A DNA stretch of 5,244 nucleotides from Firmicutes bacterium UBA4981 (GTDB taxonomy: Bacteria > Bacillota > SHA-98 > UBA4971), in contig DGZL01000109.1 in assembly GCA_002398515.1 (NCBI GenBank), positions 390-5,633 of the forward strand, given 5' to 3'. Positions 1 through 5,244 of the stretch are shown in pieces; position 1 is the first letter of the stretch, and each line of letters starts with the position of its first letter. A model generated the notes under the pieces. It searched no databases, had not been told where the DNA came from, and saw nothing but the letters and a program-made list of their open reading frames with translations. The position numbers and the translations under genes were made by a program.

Positions 1-629
1 ATAGCTTTTTCATCCAGTTTAGAATCCTCACCCTCTTCATCATCTGCGTCCACAAAAACAATCTCACTGACGGTAAACTGAGACGACCAGGGCGAGACGA
101 ATTTTCTTGCCGAAGCAGGATCCCAACCGGTGTACGTTACGGCGAACCGGATCCGAAAGTAAATCGTGTTATTGTAAAAGAAGTCTATGCTGTCTGCGCC
201 GGGGACTTCTGCCAGACAGTCTTGGAAGTAGTGACTCTCTCCGATTGAAAGGGCACCGTCAAAAGTGCAACCCATTGGAACCTCGTCCTCGTCCTTAAGG
301 GCATAAGCATCCCAGAACGGCTCATATTGCCAACTTCCATCTTCGCCTAGTTTGTAATCGGCTTCCAGATAGAATGACGGCGTGACCACATTCAACTTCT
401 TTGCGATAATGTCTCTCGATTCCCAAAGATCACGGATGACTTGAGGCGTGGTCCAGCTGAAGCTGAGCAAGTAAAAGGGTATGCCCTCCACCCGAGACAC
501 CTGAACTCTCGGGTTTTCCGGTACCGGCAGCAGATCAGGCACCTCAGTCAGAGCTTCAGCCATGGCAACCTGGGTCATAGAAAAAATCGACACGAGCACG
601 AGAAGGATCCAAGTGAATTCCCGTTTCAT
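1..629 (-). CDS. Secreted protein of unknown function, fibronectin-III-like body, 3' end outside window
   Basis: This frame is open without a stop from an ATG at 629 to the window edge (209 codons), so the C-terminus is missing. The start is supported by AAAGGAG at 637-643, seven bases upstream. Residues 1-24 form a signal peptide: a short charged start (MKRE), a hydrophobic core (about residues 7-18) and a likely cleavage after A22-M-A24. The protein is therefore probably exported. Residues about 42-192 are rich in aromatic and alternating hydrophobic residues. The segments LSFSWTTP (54-61), GSWQYE (98-103), IYFRIRFAVTY (156-166) and SPWSSQFTV (179-187) resemble strands of a fibronectin type III fold; this is inference from pattern only. 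There are two cysteines, C121 and C138, which could pair. The visible end, residues 194-207, is strongly acidic (DADDEEGEDSKLDE) and looks like a linker to a further domain. I do not recognise the family. It probably has its own promoter, described separately. Confidence 0.85.
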   Translation of the reverse strand, partial: MKREFTWILLVLVSIFSMTQVAMAEALTEVPDLLPVPENPRVQVSRVEGIPFYLLSFSWTTPQVIRDLWESRDIIAKKLNVVTPSFYLEADYKLGEDGSWQYEPFWDAYALKDEDEVPMGCTFDGALSIGESHYFQDCLAEVPGADSIDFFYNNTIYFRIRFAVTYTGWDPASARKFVSPWSSQFTVSEIVFVDADDEEGEDSKLDEKA

Positions 630-717
630 GTGGATACTCCTTTCCTATCCTACTCCCGTAGGCCATTTCCCAACGTGTCTGTAACTGAAAAAAGGTCTCT
701 TTTGCCAATCATGGCAC

Positions 718-723
718 ATTATA
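718..723 (-). promoter_or_regulatory. Candidate -10 box of the secreted-protein gene
   Basis: The minus strand reads TATAAT, a perfect sigma-A type -10 hexamer, about 90 bases before the ATG at 629. No good -35 hexamer lies 16-18 bases further upstream (the sequence there is close to GCCGAT). The promoter would therefore be weak or would need an activator. The inverted repeat at 750-772 is centred about 40 bases upstream of this box, a position where an activator could sit. Single-hexamer matches are common by chance, so this is only a candidate. Confidence 0.4.
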
Positions 724-749
724 GAATTCAAAATAAGCACATCGGCTGC

Positions 750-772
750 CAAAGTCTTTGCACAAGACTTTG
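750..772. repeat. Perfect 9-bp inverted repeat, possible operator
   Basis: CAAAGTCTT and AAGACTTTG are separated by the five bases TGCAC on the plus strand, giving an uninterrupted 9-bp dyad. The centre (761) would be near -50 relative to a start site set by the TATAAT box at 718-723. The stem is AT-rich and no T run directly follows it on either strand, so a protein-binding site is more likely than an intrinsic terminator. Which regulator would bind is unknown. Confidence 0.5.
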
Positions 773-950
773 AGCAAATAAGCTTGACAAGAAGGCTCCG
801 GCAACTTTGAACATGGACGGGTTATTGTCGCTTAGTAAGAGCTAAACCAAAGTCCCGATCCCTCATCTAAGAAGACAGCGCACTCCTAAGACCCTGAAAT
901 ATGTACCGAAGCCGGCGGCCTGACTCTTCTGAAGCATTCGGCCACGTATT

Positions 951-1370
951 CTACGCACCTATGATCTTGACCAGCACTCTTTTGGGCCGTCGTCCGTCGA
1001 ATTCTCCGTAAAATATCTGTTCCCATGGGCCGAAATCAAGCCTACCCTCAGTGATGGCAATCACCACTTCCCTGCCCATGACCTGCCTTTTCAGATGAGC
1101 GTCTCCGTTATCTTCGCCGGTGAGGTTATGATGATATTGGGAAATCGGCTCATGAGGCGCCAGTCTCTCCAACCAGTTATGACAGTCCTTCCACAAGCCT
1201 CTTTCGTGGTCATTAATAAAGACACTGGCCGTTATGTGCATAGCGTTGACCAGACACAGGCCTTCTTTAATCCCGCTCTCCTCCAGCGCCTCTGCTACGT
1301 CGTCTGTAATATTGATGAGTTCCACCCGGTTCTTAGTATTAAAGATCAATTCTTTACGGAATGACTTCAG
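951..1370 (-). CDS. yjbQ: YjbQ/UPF0047 family protein (secondary thiamine-phosphate synthase type)
   Basis: The product is a small cytosolic protein of 139 aa, the usual length for this family. The family is annotated as a secondary thiamine-phosphate synthase because E. coli YjbQ has weak activity of that kind; the true physiological role is not settled. Family signatures are present: N42-A-M-H45-I-T-A-S (counterpart of HTSASL), the N53-D-x-E56 segment, H92-L-K-R-Q-V-M-G99, and G109-R-L-D-F-G-P-W-E-Q118 near the end. His45, Glu56, His92 and Trp116 are the likely site residues by family comparison. I chose a CTG start at 1370. It restores the N-terminal segment KSFRKELIFN expected before the first beta strand, and AGGGGGA lies six bases upstream (1377-1383). 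A TTG start at 1349 would give 132 aa and lacks a good binding site. The gene follows the lipoprotein gene after 33 bases with no terminator between, so co-transcription is likely. Confidence 0.93.
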   Translation of the reverse strand: MKSFRKELIFNTKNRVELINITDDVAEALEESGIKEGLCLVNAMHITASVFINDHERGLWKDCHNWLERLAPHEPISQYHHNLTGEDNGDAHLKRQVMGREVVIAITEGRLDFGPWEQIFYGEFDGRRPKRVLVKIIGA

Positions 1371-1376
1371 TTGACA

Positions 1377-1383
1377 TCCCCCT
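1377..1383 (-). promoter_or_regulatory. Ribosome binding site supporting the CTG start of yjbQ
   Basis: The minus strand reads AGGGGGA, six bases before the CTG at 1370. The only ATG nearby (1377-1375, overlapping this site) is in another frame that meets TAA after seven codons. The site therefore favours CTG, together with the family-typical residues encoded between 1370 and 1349. Confidence 0.6.
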
Positions 1384-1403
1384 AATCACTCGCTTAATGC
1401 CAC

Positions 1404-2252
1404 TTAGAAGGCTTCTCCGCCTATATTCCCCGCAAACTTGCCATCTGTAATGGTAAGCCAATGGGTAGCTCCGTCTATAAAGCAATCTTCATCGGGAACA
1501 AGACCAAAGATGGAGTCCGGCTCGGCATCCACCAGGTCAAATCTTGCATAGGAACCGTTGGAACGTTCAAACATGAGTCTATAGGTGCAGAATCCCACTA
1601 TAGGCGTGAACGAATTCTTCTCATACCCCGTAATCTTCTCATAGTGGTATTGAGCCGCATACCCTCCCACTGTTCTGATGTATTCAAACAAGAAATCAAG
1701 GACACCGTCTTTATACCCTTCAACCCGCAGCGAATCGGCATCCCCATCATACATGGCTCTCACCTGGATTGCGCTGCCGGAATCGTCAGTATGTGCCACC
1801 ACATAACCGGTATCCGGATTGTACGTAACCTCTACATCATCGCCCCACCCGGTTTTAAACATAATCATCTCAAAGCCTGCATCATACTTTCCAAGAGACT
1901 TAATGGACTCGCCCATGAATCTCAGTGGAAGAAGGTAACCAAGATTTTTCAGGTCAGTAGGTTCGACTGTGCTAAACTTGACCGACACTACCTCGTGGTC
2001 TTCGCTCTCCGCCAGCGCATACTTACTAAACTTGTCTTCCGCATCACCATAGGCCTCATAACTCACACAAATAATGTTCTTCGTGTCACCTGGCCGGCCA
2101 GGGAGCTCAGCGATCTCTGTCGGTTTTAGGGGTTCGGCTTCAGTCTTCCCCGTTTTGGCTGCCTCATTGCCGGGGGTGTTTTTGTTACTGCCGCAGGCGC
2201 CAAGGGAGAATACCAGTAAAAGGACTAAGACAACCGCAGATAACCTTTTCAT
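1404..2252 (-). CDS. Lipoprotein of unknown function
   Basis: The product is 282 aa with a clear lipoprotein signal: MKR, a hydrophobic stretch at residues 6-17, and the lipobox L17-G18-A19-C20 followed by G21-S22. It should be exported, lipidated on C20 and anchored to the outer face of the membrane. Residues about 21-45 are a flexible polar linker rich in K, T, N and E. The remainder (about 50-282) alternates hydrophobic and charged residues with many Gly, Asp and Tyr, suggesting a beta-rich globular domain. I recognise no family motif. Two adjacent ATG codons precede the gene. AGGAGG at 2259-2264 is six bases from the second (2252) but only three from the first (2255), so I take 2252. It is the first gene of a likely operon with yjbQ. 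A shared function with yjbQ is not evident. Confidence 0.9.
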   Translation of the reverse strand: MKRLSAVVLVLLLVFSLGACGSNKNTPGNEAAKTGKTEAEPLKPTEIAELPGRPGDTKNIICVSYEAYGDAEDKFSKYALAESEDHEVVSVKFSTVEPTDLKNLGYLLPLRFMGESIKSLGKYDAGFEMIMFKTGWGDDVEVTYNPDTGYVVAHTDDSGSAIQVRAMYDGDADSLRVEGYKDGVLDFLFEYIRTVGGYAAQYHYEKITGYEKNSFTPIVGFCTYRLMFERSNGSYARFDLVDAEPDSIFGLVPDEDCFIDGATHWLTITDGKFAGNIGGEAF

Positions 2253-2296
2253 CATTATCCTCCTATCATTGTCGTCTGACCCATTTAGGTTCGACT

Positions 2297-2326
2297 ATAA
2301 TATGACACTTCCTCTATATTTTTCAT
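2297..2326 (-). promoter_or_regulatory. Candidate sigma-A promoter of the lipoprotein-yjbQ operon
   Basis: On the minus strand ATGAAA (2326-2321, four of six matches to TTGACA) and TATTAT (2302-2297, five of six matches to TATAAT) are separated by 18 bases. Transcription would begin near 2290, leaving a leader of about 38 bases before the ATG at 2252. The AT-rich surroundings and position make this plausible, but such matches also arise by chance in AT-rich DNA. Confidence 0.45.
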
Positions 2327-2513
2327 AATTTTCTATTTCCCTTTAGACTAGCAAAATAACTCCATTTGCCTGCCCCCTGAGCTAGTCCTAACCCTAGTTT
2401 CGATTGCCACACGACACATAGCGAAATGTTAAATCCGGCAAGTCGGACCCGGAGGTATCGACTTCGATCTTCTAAGCGGATGAATACTGGAGATAAGGAA
2501 CATGAAGGAAGCA

Positions 2514-2543
2514 TTGGCCTCAATGTGGAACCTTAGCAATAAT
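2514..2543 (+). promoter_or_regulatory. Weak candidate promoter of the alcohol dehydrogenase gene
   Basis: TTGGCC (2514-2519, four of six to consensus) and AATAAT (2538-2543, five of six) are separated by 18 bases, about 45 bases before the ATG at 2589. This is the best pair I found upstream of the gene, but the match is modest. Confidence 0.28.
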
Positions 2544-2577
2544 GCCTTTACGCAGGCAGGCAAACACTAGTTCTAAC

Positions 2578-2583
2578 AGGTGA
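2578..2583 (+). promoter_or_regulatory. Ribosome binding site that fixes the dehydrogenase start at 2589
   Basis: AGGTGA lies five bases before the ATG at 2589. A GTG at 2580-2582 is in the same frame, three codons upstream, but it is part of this binding site and has no Shine-Dalgarno sequence of its own. The ATG is therefore the better start. Confidence 0.65.
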
Positions 2584-2588
2584 ATCAA

Positions 2589-4013
2589 ATGATAACAATA
2601 ACACTGAAGCAAGACAAACTCGGACTATGGAGTATACCAGGCTTGATCGCTCTTGACTCAACTTCCGGCAGATTAGTTGTGGATCGTGCCGTTCTTGCTG
2701 AAGCTTCTGAGCGCACAGTCTTTGAGCGTGGATTGGGCGCAAAACATTCGGTACATGCACTGGAAGAGCTGCCTACACTGGAAAATTTGCCTGAACCGGA
2801 AGGACTGCCCAGAGGAGTCCTCGCTGTAGTTGGTGCGTCAAGCTCCAAATCCAAAAGCATACAAGAAGTGCTCAAGACCATCATCCGGACCATGTCAAAT
2901 ACCTACATATTCCAGGTACACGGCCGTGCAGACCACGAGGCGATTCTCGGAGGGATTGAAGCCCTACACAGAATTCAGGCTAGTCATGTGATAGCCATAG
3001 GCGGCGGCACAACTCTCGATGTAGGTAAGGCCATAGCAGGCCTGGCATATCAAGAAGACGGGCAGGATATCGCTGCATTCCAAACAGGAAAGAGGACTAT
3101 AGACCCGAAAAAGGCTCTTCCTTGGATTGCGGTGCCTACCACATCCGGCACAGGATCCGAAAGCACGAATAATGCAGTGGTAGAGCTCGGTGATGAGAAG
3201 CGAAGCATCAGACACATACCGCCTCCGCGCATGATAATAGCTGACCCCGCCTTTACCGATTCCCTACCTCTCTCATATACAACAGTATCTCTAGTGGATG
3301 CCGTGGCTCAGTCCCTTGAAGTCATCACACATGCAAAGGCGTCTCCTGAGGTACAGGCTGTGGCGCTTGCTGCTTTCTTGAATCTCACAGAAGGTATGAA
3401 AGCACTGATGCCATCTGAACACAGCGTGCCGGGAAGAAGAACGCCCCTAGGAAGCGCCGGCCGTTCAGGGGATAACGCTACTTCACCGGTAGCCTCCGGG
3501 ATTGAGATAACCCAACACACCCGAGACGTGCTAAGCTGGGGCAGTCTCTTGATGGGGATTGCTTTTGCCCATTCCGGCCTGGGCCTTCCCCATGCATTGG
3601 TACATTTCTGCAAGAAGTTCGGAATGTCCCACGGCCATATGGTGGGAATATTGCTTGTACCGGGACTCCGGATCCAAGCACGGCACAATGCGGCCACTGC
3701 AGCCAGGCTGGGAAAAGTTGAAGAAGCGTTTGAGAGATCAGGCAAAGAACACACCTTGAGCCTAGATTTTGAGGAAGAAGCGACTGATGCTTCAGGATTC
3801 GAATCTGACATACTGCTTGAATGGCTGGAAGAGTGCATTAGCAAGCTGTTCGGGCAGGTCGGTTTGCCTACTTCTCTGGGGCAAGCAGGGCTTAACCTCG
3901 CTGACCTTGATTGGATCGCCTCACAAGAGCATACTCTTGGAGCATCGTTTGGCGTCCCCAGGCGCCCGGCGACCCTAGATGAACTTGTGGATGTACTAAA
4001 GAAAGCCTTCTAA
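2589..4013 (+). CDS. Iron-containing alcohol dehydrogenase family protein, long divergent form
   Basis: A cytosolic NAD(P)-dependent oxidoreductase of the Fe-ADH (PF00465-type) family, 474 aa against the usual 380-400. Substrate cannot be told. The nucleotide-binding motif is IGGGTTLDVGKA at 137-148, and the family signature VPTTSGTGSE is at 182-191. The metal site is expected to be D-x3-H...H...H. Here D237, H335 (LPHALVH, 333-339) and H348 (SHG) are present, but the second ligand position is Q241 (DAVAQ). The C-terminal helical part keeps the G425-L-P-T-S-L family segment. Compared with E. coli FucO, about 40 residues are added at the N-terminus, and about 30 between the D237 and H335 sites. 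The second addition is a Gly/Ser/Arg-rich low-complexity stretch near 278-308. The ATG at 2589 is chosen because of AGGTGA at 2578-2583. The gene stands alone, diverging from the lipoprotein operon and converging on the DUF4236 gene. An Fe-ADH-like enzyme with altered metal use is possible. Confidence 0.93.
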   Translation: MITITLKQDKLGLWSIPGLIALDSTSGRLVVDRAVLAEASERTVFERGLGAKHSVHALEELPTLENLPEPEGLPRGVLAVVGASSSKSKSIQEVLKTIIRTMSNTYIFQVHGRADHEAILGGIEALHRIQASHVIAIGGGTTLDVGKAIAGLAYQEDGQDIAAFQTGKRTIDPKKALPWIAVPTTSGTGSESTNNAVVELGDEKRSIRHIPPPRMIIADPAFTDSLPLSYTTVSLVDAVAQSLEVITHAKASPEVQAVALAAFLNLTEGMKALMPSEHSVPGRRTPLGSAGRSGDNATSPVASGIEITQHTRDVLSWGSLLMGIAFAHSGLGLPHALVHFCKKFGMSHGHMVGILLVPGLRIQARHNAATAARLGKVEEAFERSGKEHTLSLDFEEEATDASGFESDILLEWLEECISKLFGQVGLPTSLGQAGLNLADLDWIASQEHTLGASFGVPRRPATLDELVDVLKKAF

Positions 4014-4060
4014 GGCACGGATTCTTCCAGACACCGCAGGAATCTAAGAGGCCCGGGACT

Positions 4061-4080
4061 TGCGCCGAGAGATCGGCGCA
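4061..4080. terminator. Perfect 8-bp GC-rich stem-loop between convergent genes
   Basis: TGCGCCGA and TCGGCGCA flank the four bases GAGA, a GNRA-type loop, 47 bases after the dehydrogenase stop and 26 bases beyond the stop of the minus-strand DUF4236 gene. The stem is perfect and GC-rich, and its place between convergent genes suits a shared 3'-end hairpin. Neither side has the T run of an intrinsic terminator, so it may instead stabilise transcript ends or act with another factor. Confidence 0.45.
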
Positions 4081-4106
4081 TGGGCTATCAGCAGACGGGA
4101 TGGGGA

Positions 4107-4391
4107 TTATTGAAGCTTAACTCCGCAGTACCGGCAAAACGAATCTCTTTGCCCGGCTTTGCGATTACATTTATGACAAACGCGATTAGCCTTCTTGGGC
4201 TTTGACGGCGTTACCTCTTCTACGTCGTAGATTCCTGTCCCTGGAATACCGACAGTACGCCTTACTTTACCCTTCGGACTGATGCCAATTCGAAAGCCCG
4301 GCACGCCGAAGGAGAACCCCACCCCTGATTTGCTAAGGTTTATCCTTCCGTACTTGCCTAGTTTCTTTGATTTCCGAAACCTCAGCGCCAT
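4107..4391 (-). CDS. DUF4236 domain protein with C-terminal zinc ribbon
   Basis: A basic 94-aa protein with no signal peptide. Residues 1-55 match the DUF4236 pattern: a start like MALRFRKSKKLG, then N18-L-S-K-S-G-V-G-F-S, GFRIGISPKG at 32-41, and RRTVGIPGTG at 44-53. The function of DUF4236 is unknown. After a short Lys/Pro linker, C72-x2-C75 and C86-x2-C89 form a zinc-ribbon-like pair of knuckles (CHKC and CRYC). The zinc binding is inferred from this spacing. The start is well supported: AGGAGGTGA at 4396-4404 lies four bases before the ATG at 4391. The gene follows the frameshifted gene after 47 bases on the same strand and could be read from the same transcript, but its strong site suggests it is translated on its own. 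It converges on the dehydrogenase gene. DUF4236 is commonly a short stand-alone or N-terminal module next to varied C-terminal domains, so the fusion fits an adaptor-type protein. Confidence 0.9.
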   Translation of the reverse strand: MALRFRKSKKLGKYGRINLSKSGVGFSFGVPGFRIGISPKGKVRRTVGIPGTGIYDVEEVTPSKPKKANRVCHKCNRKAGQRDSFCRYCGVKLQ

Positions 4392-4438
4392 TTTGTCACC
4401 TCCTATCGACTTGCCATATGACTTCTGAACCCTTGTTG

Positions 4439-4966
4439 CTACGATAGGCTGCTCATCAACGCCTTCACCGCTGACGTAAATATGTCAAAACACTCCTCAT
4501 CAATGAGCGAGTTTGTCCATATACGACGCCATCGCCCTTCTGTCGTTGTCACCTCTTCAGGTAGATCGACTCCGGGAAGCCTGTTAAGTTCCTTCCTGAA
4601 TGCATCTAGTATTTCATGACTGACAACTCCTTTCATATTACCAAACGCGATATCCAGCGCTCCAAAATCAGTTACAGTGAAAATCGCAAGGTCTCTTTTG
4701 TCTATTCTCGCCGCAAAATTGAAAGTGCCAATGACTTTACCAGTACCCCACCTGAATTTGGGAGCATGTTTCTTGCTGAATTCATACAGTTGTCTCATTG
4801 TCTCAATGGTTTCCCGATTCGAGTTGGAAATCACGTTAAAGAATTTCTCCTCATCCCAGTAACCGCGTTCTGTTGCTAGCCCCGCACCCGACTTTCTGGC
4901 AAAACCAAAGAGCGCCGGCGCATACATTTGAAGGTTACCTTTTTTAAATGACTGGACCTGGAGCAC
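4439..4966 (-). CDS. C-terminal part of a frameshifted gene of unknown function
   Basis: This frame encodes 175 aa from a GTG at 4966, but the GTG has no Shine-Dalgarno sequence. The frame stays open for ten more meaningful codons upstream (VNSFSNFDIY), which join the end of the frame at 4992-5243 if one base is skipped. I therefore treat it as the C-terminal part of one gene rather than a separate gene. An internal ATG (residue 14) is a weaker alternative start for a stand-alone product. Visible segments are LQVQSFKKGNLQMYAP (2-17), WDEEKFF (37-43), a central FRWGTG (71-76), a hydrophobic strand LAIFTVTDFGALDIAFG (93-109), and LNRLPGVDLPE (127-137). From memory, this layout resembles the C-terminal domain of uncharacterised proteins whose N-terminal half may be a nuclease-like domain; that link is tentative. 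No signal peptide or membrane segment is visible. The DUF4236 gene follows after 47 bases. Confidence 0.65.
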   Translation of the reverse strand: MLQVQSFKKGNLQMYAPALFGFARKSGAGLATERGYWDEEKFFNVISNSNRETIETMRQLYEFSKKHAPKFRWGTGKVIGTFNFAARIDKRDLAIFTVTDFGALDIAFGNMKGVVSHEILDAFRKELNRLPGVDLPEEVTTTEGRWRRIWTNSLIDEECFDIFTSAVKALMSSLS

Positions 4967-4991
4967 ATAAATGTCAAAGTTGCTGAAGCTA

Positions 4992-5243
4992 TTAACAATA
5001 GGTTACTGTATCCTTAAGAGTCTCAGGAATCATGTCAGACGCAATAACAATCTTCACCCTACCCTTGCGTAAGTTGTTATCAATTCTATCGTATAATTCA
5101 TCCGGAAGAAGCTCTCCTTCAGGTTCGGCATCTCCTCTCAATACATCGAAGAGAGAACGGTTTCTCATCTCAATAGGAGCACTTTCTGACTGAAAGTATC
5201 TACTCGCAACCTGAATTACATCTTGAGCTCTCCATTTACTTAC
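4992..5243 (-). pseudogene. N-terminal part of the same frameshifted gene, 5' end outside window
   Basis: From the right edge an open frame of 83 codons runs to TAA at 4994-4992, immediately followed by TAG. It is too close to the edge to show its start. Segments include KWRAQDVIQVASRYFQ (3-18), an acidic GDAEPEGELLPDE (37-49), and NLRKGRVKIVIASDMIP (57-73), which has the look of a conserved strand-turn segment. Skipping one T near 4997 gives TVTY-VNSFSNFDIYVLQVQSF and continues straight into the frame at 4439-4966. The join would give at least 267 aa without an obvious gap. The break could be a real frameshift mutation or a sequencing or assembly error. Similar uncharacterised proteins (recalled, not searched) carry a segment like NLRxGRxxxxxxxDxIPxxL before a segment like the one that follows here. 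Confidence 0.65.
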
Positions 5244-5244
5244 C

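Larger units (their letters stand above)
630..950. other. Non-coding gap between yjbQ and the secreted-protein gene
   Basis: No convincing gene is present on either strand in these 321 bases. Open frames here are short or are shadows, and none has a ribosome binding site. The stretch lies downstream of yjbQ and upstream of the secreted-protein gene, both on the minus strand. It holds a TATAAT box, an inverted repeat (both listed separately) and the ribosome binding site of the secreted-protein gene at 637-643. I found no GC-rich hairpin followed by a T run that would end the yjbQ transcript. Confidence 0.7.
2253..2588. other. Divergent intergenic region between the lipoprotein and dehydrogenase genes
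   Basis: These 336 bases separate two divergently read genes. The left third is AT-rich and carries the candidate promoter of the lipoprotein operon and its AGGAGG site (2259-2264). The middle, about 2340-2510, shows no gene: frames here are short and lack ribosome binding sites. I see no riboswitch, tRNA or repeat that I can defend. The right end has a weak promoter candidate and the ribosome binding site of the dehydrogenase. The region is longer than two simple promoters need, so part of it may be regulatory or decayed sequence. Confidence 0.6.

Noticed and set aside
629..711. A 20-codon minus-strand frame (MIGKRDLFSV…) as a leader peptide
   Set aside because: No ribosome binding site precedes it, and it would start almost at the predicted transcription start.
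441..773. Plus-strand open frame of 110 codons
   Set aside because: It overlaps the signal peptide and promoter region of the better supported minus-strand gene, has a low-complexity His/Arg-rich composition typical of a shadow frame, and has no ribosome binding site.
1461..2129. Plus-strand open frame of 222 codons
   Set aside because: It lies wholly inside the lipoprotein gene on the other strand. That gene has a lipobox and an AGGAGG site, while this frame has neither a recognisable domain nor a binding site.
2490..2546. An 18-codon plus-strand frame (MNTGDKEHEG…) upstream of the dehydrogenase
   Set aside because: It is too short and lacks a ribosome binding site or any recognisable sequence.
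3308..3844. Minus-strand open frame of 178 codons
   Set aside because: It is antisense to the conserved dehydrogenase core and Ser/Pro-rich, as expected of a shadow frame.
4024..4052. GATTC...GAATC pair just after the dehydrogenase stop, as a terminator
   Set aside because: The stem is only five bases with a long loop and no T run.
4990..5000. Programmed frameshifting at TAT TGT TAA
   Set aside because: The P-site tRNA would pair poorly after slipping by +1, no stimulatory signal is visible, and two stops follow in a row; a mutation or sequence error explains it more simply.

Overview
The window looks like chromosomal DNA of a Gram-positive, Clostridia-like bacterium (Bacillota or a relative). 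This is inferred from three things: strong, well-spaced Shine-Dalgarno sites (AAAGGAG, AGGAGG, AGGAGGTGA), frequent use of non-ATG starts, and a classical lipoprotein signal. Base composition is mid-range. I cannot name a genus. I saw no tRNA, rRNA, CRISPR array, transposase or attachment site.

Layout from left to right. (1) Positions 1-629, minus strand: the first 209 codons of a secreted protein with a signal peptide and a beta-rich, fibronectin-III-like body. It runs off the left edge and ends there in a very acidic stretch. (2) Positions 630-950: non-coding, with a near-consensus -10 box and a perfect 9-bp inverted repeat placed as an operator would be. (3) Positions 951-2252, minus strand: a probable two-gene operon of a lipoprotein of unknown function followed by a YjbQ/UPF0047 protein, whose real start appears to be CTG. 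(4) Positions 2253-2588: a divergent intergenic region with a candidate promoter for each side. (5) Positions 2589-4013, plus strand: an unusually long iron-type alcohol dehydrogenase (474 aa). It carries a Gln where one metal-binding His is expected and has two extra segments. (6) Positions 4014-4106: the gap between convergent genes, with a perfect 8-bp stem capped by a GAGA tetraloop. (7) Positions 4107-4391, minus strand: a DUF4236 domain fused to a C-terminal zinc ribbon. (8) Positions 4439-5243, minus strand: two reading-frame pieces that join with a single +1 shift into one protein. I read this as a frameshifted gene (or a sequence error) that runs off the right edge.

The genes do not form an obvious pathway. 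The lipoprotein and yjbQ are probably co-transcribed, and the DUF4236 gene lies 47 bases downstream of the frameshifted gene on the same strand. The dehydrogenase stands alone with its own upstream region. I found no convincing new multi-gene system. The points most worth following are the broken gene at the right edge, the divergent alcohol dehydrogenase and the CTG start of yjbQ.
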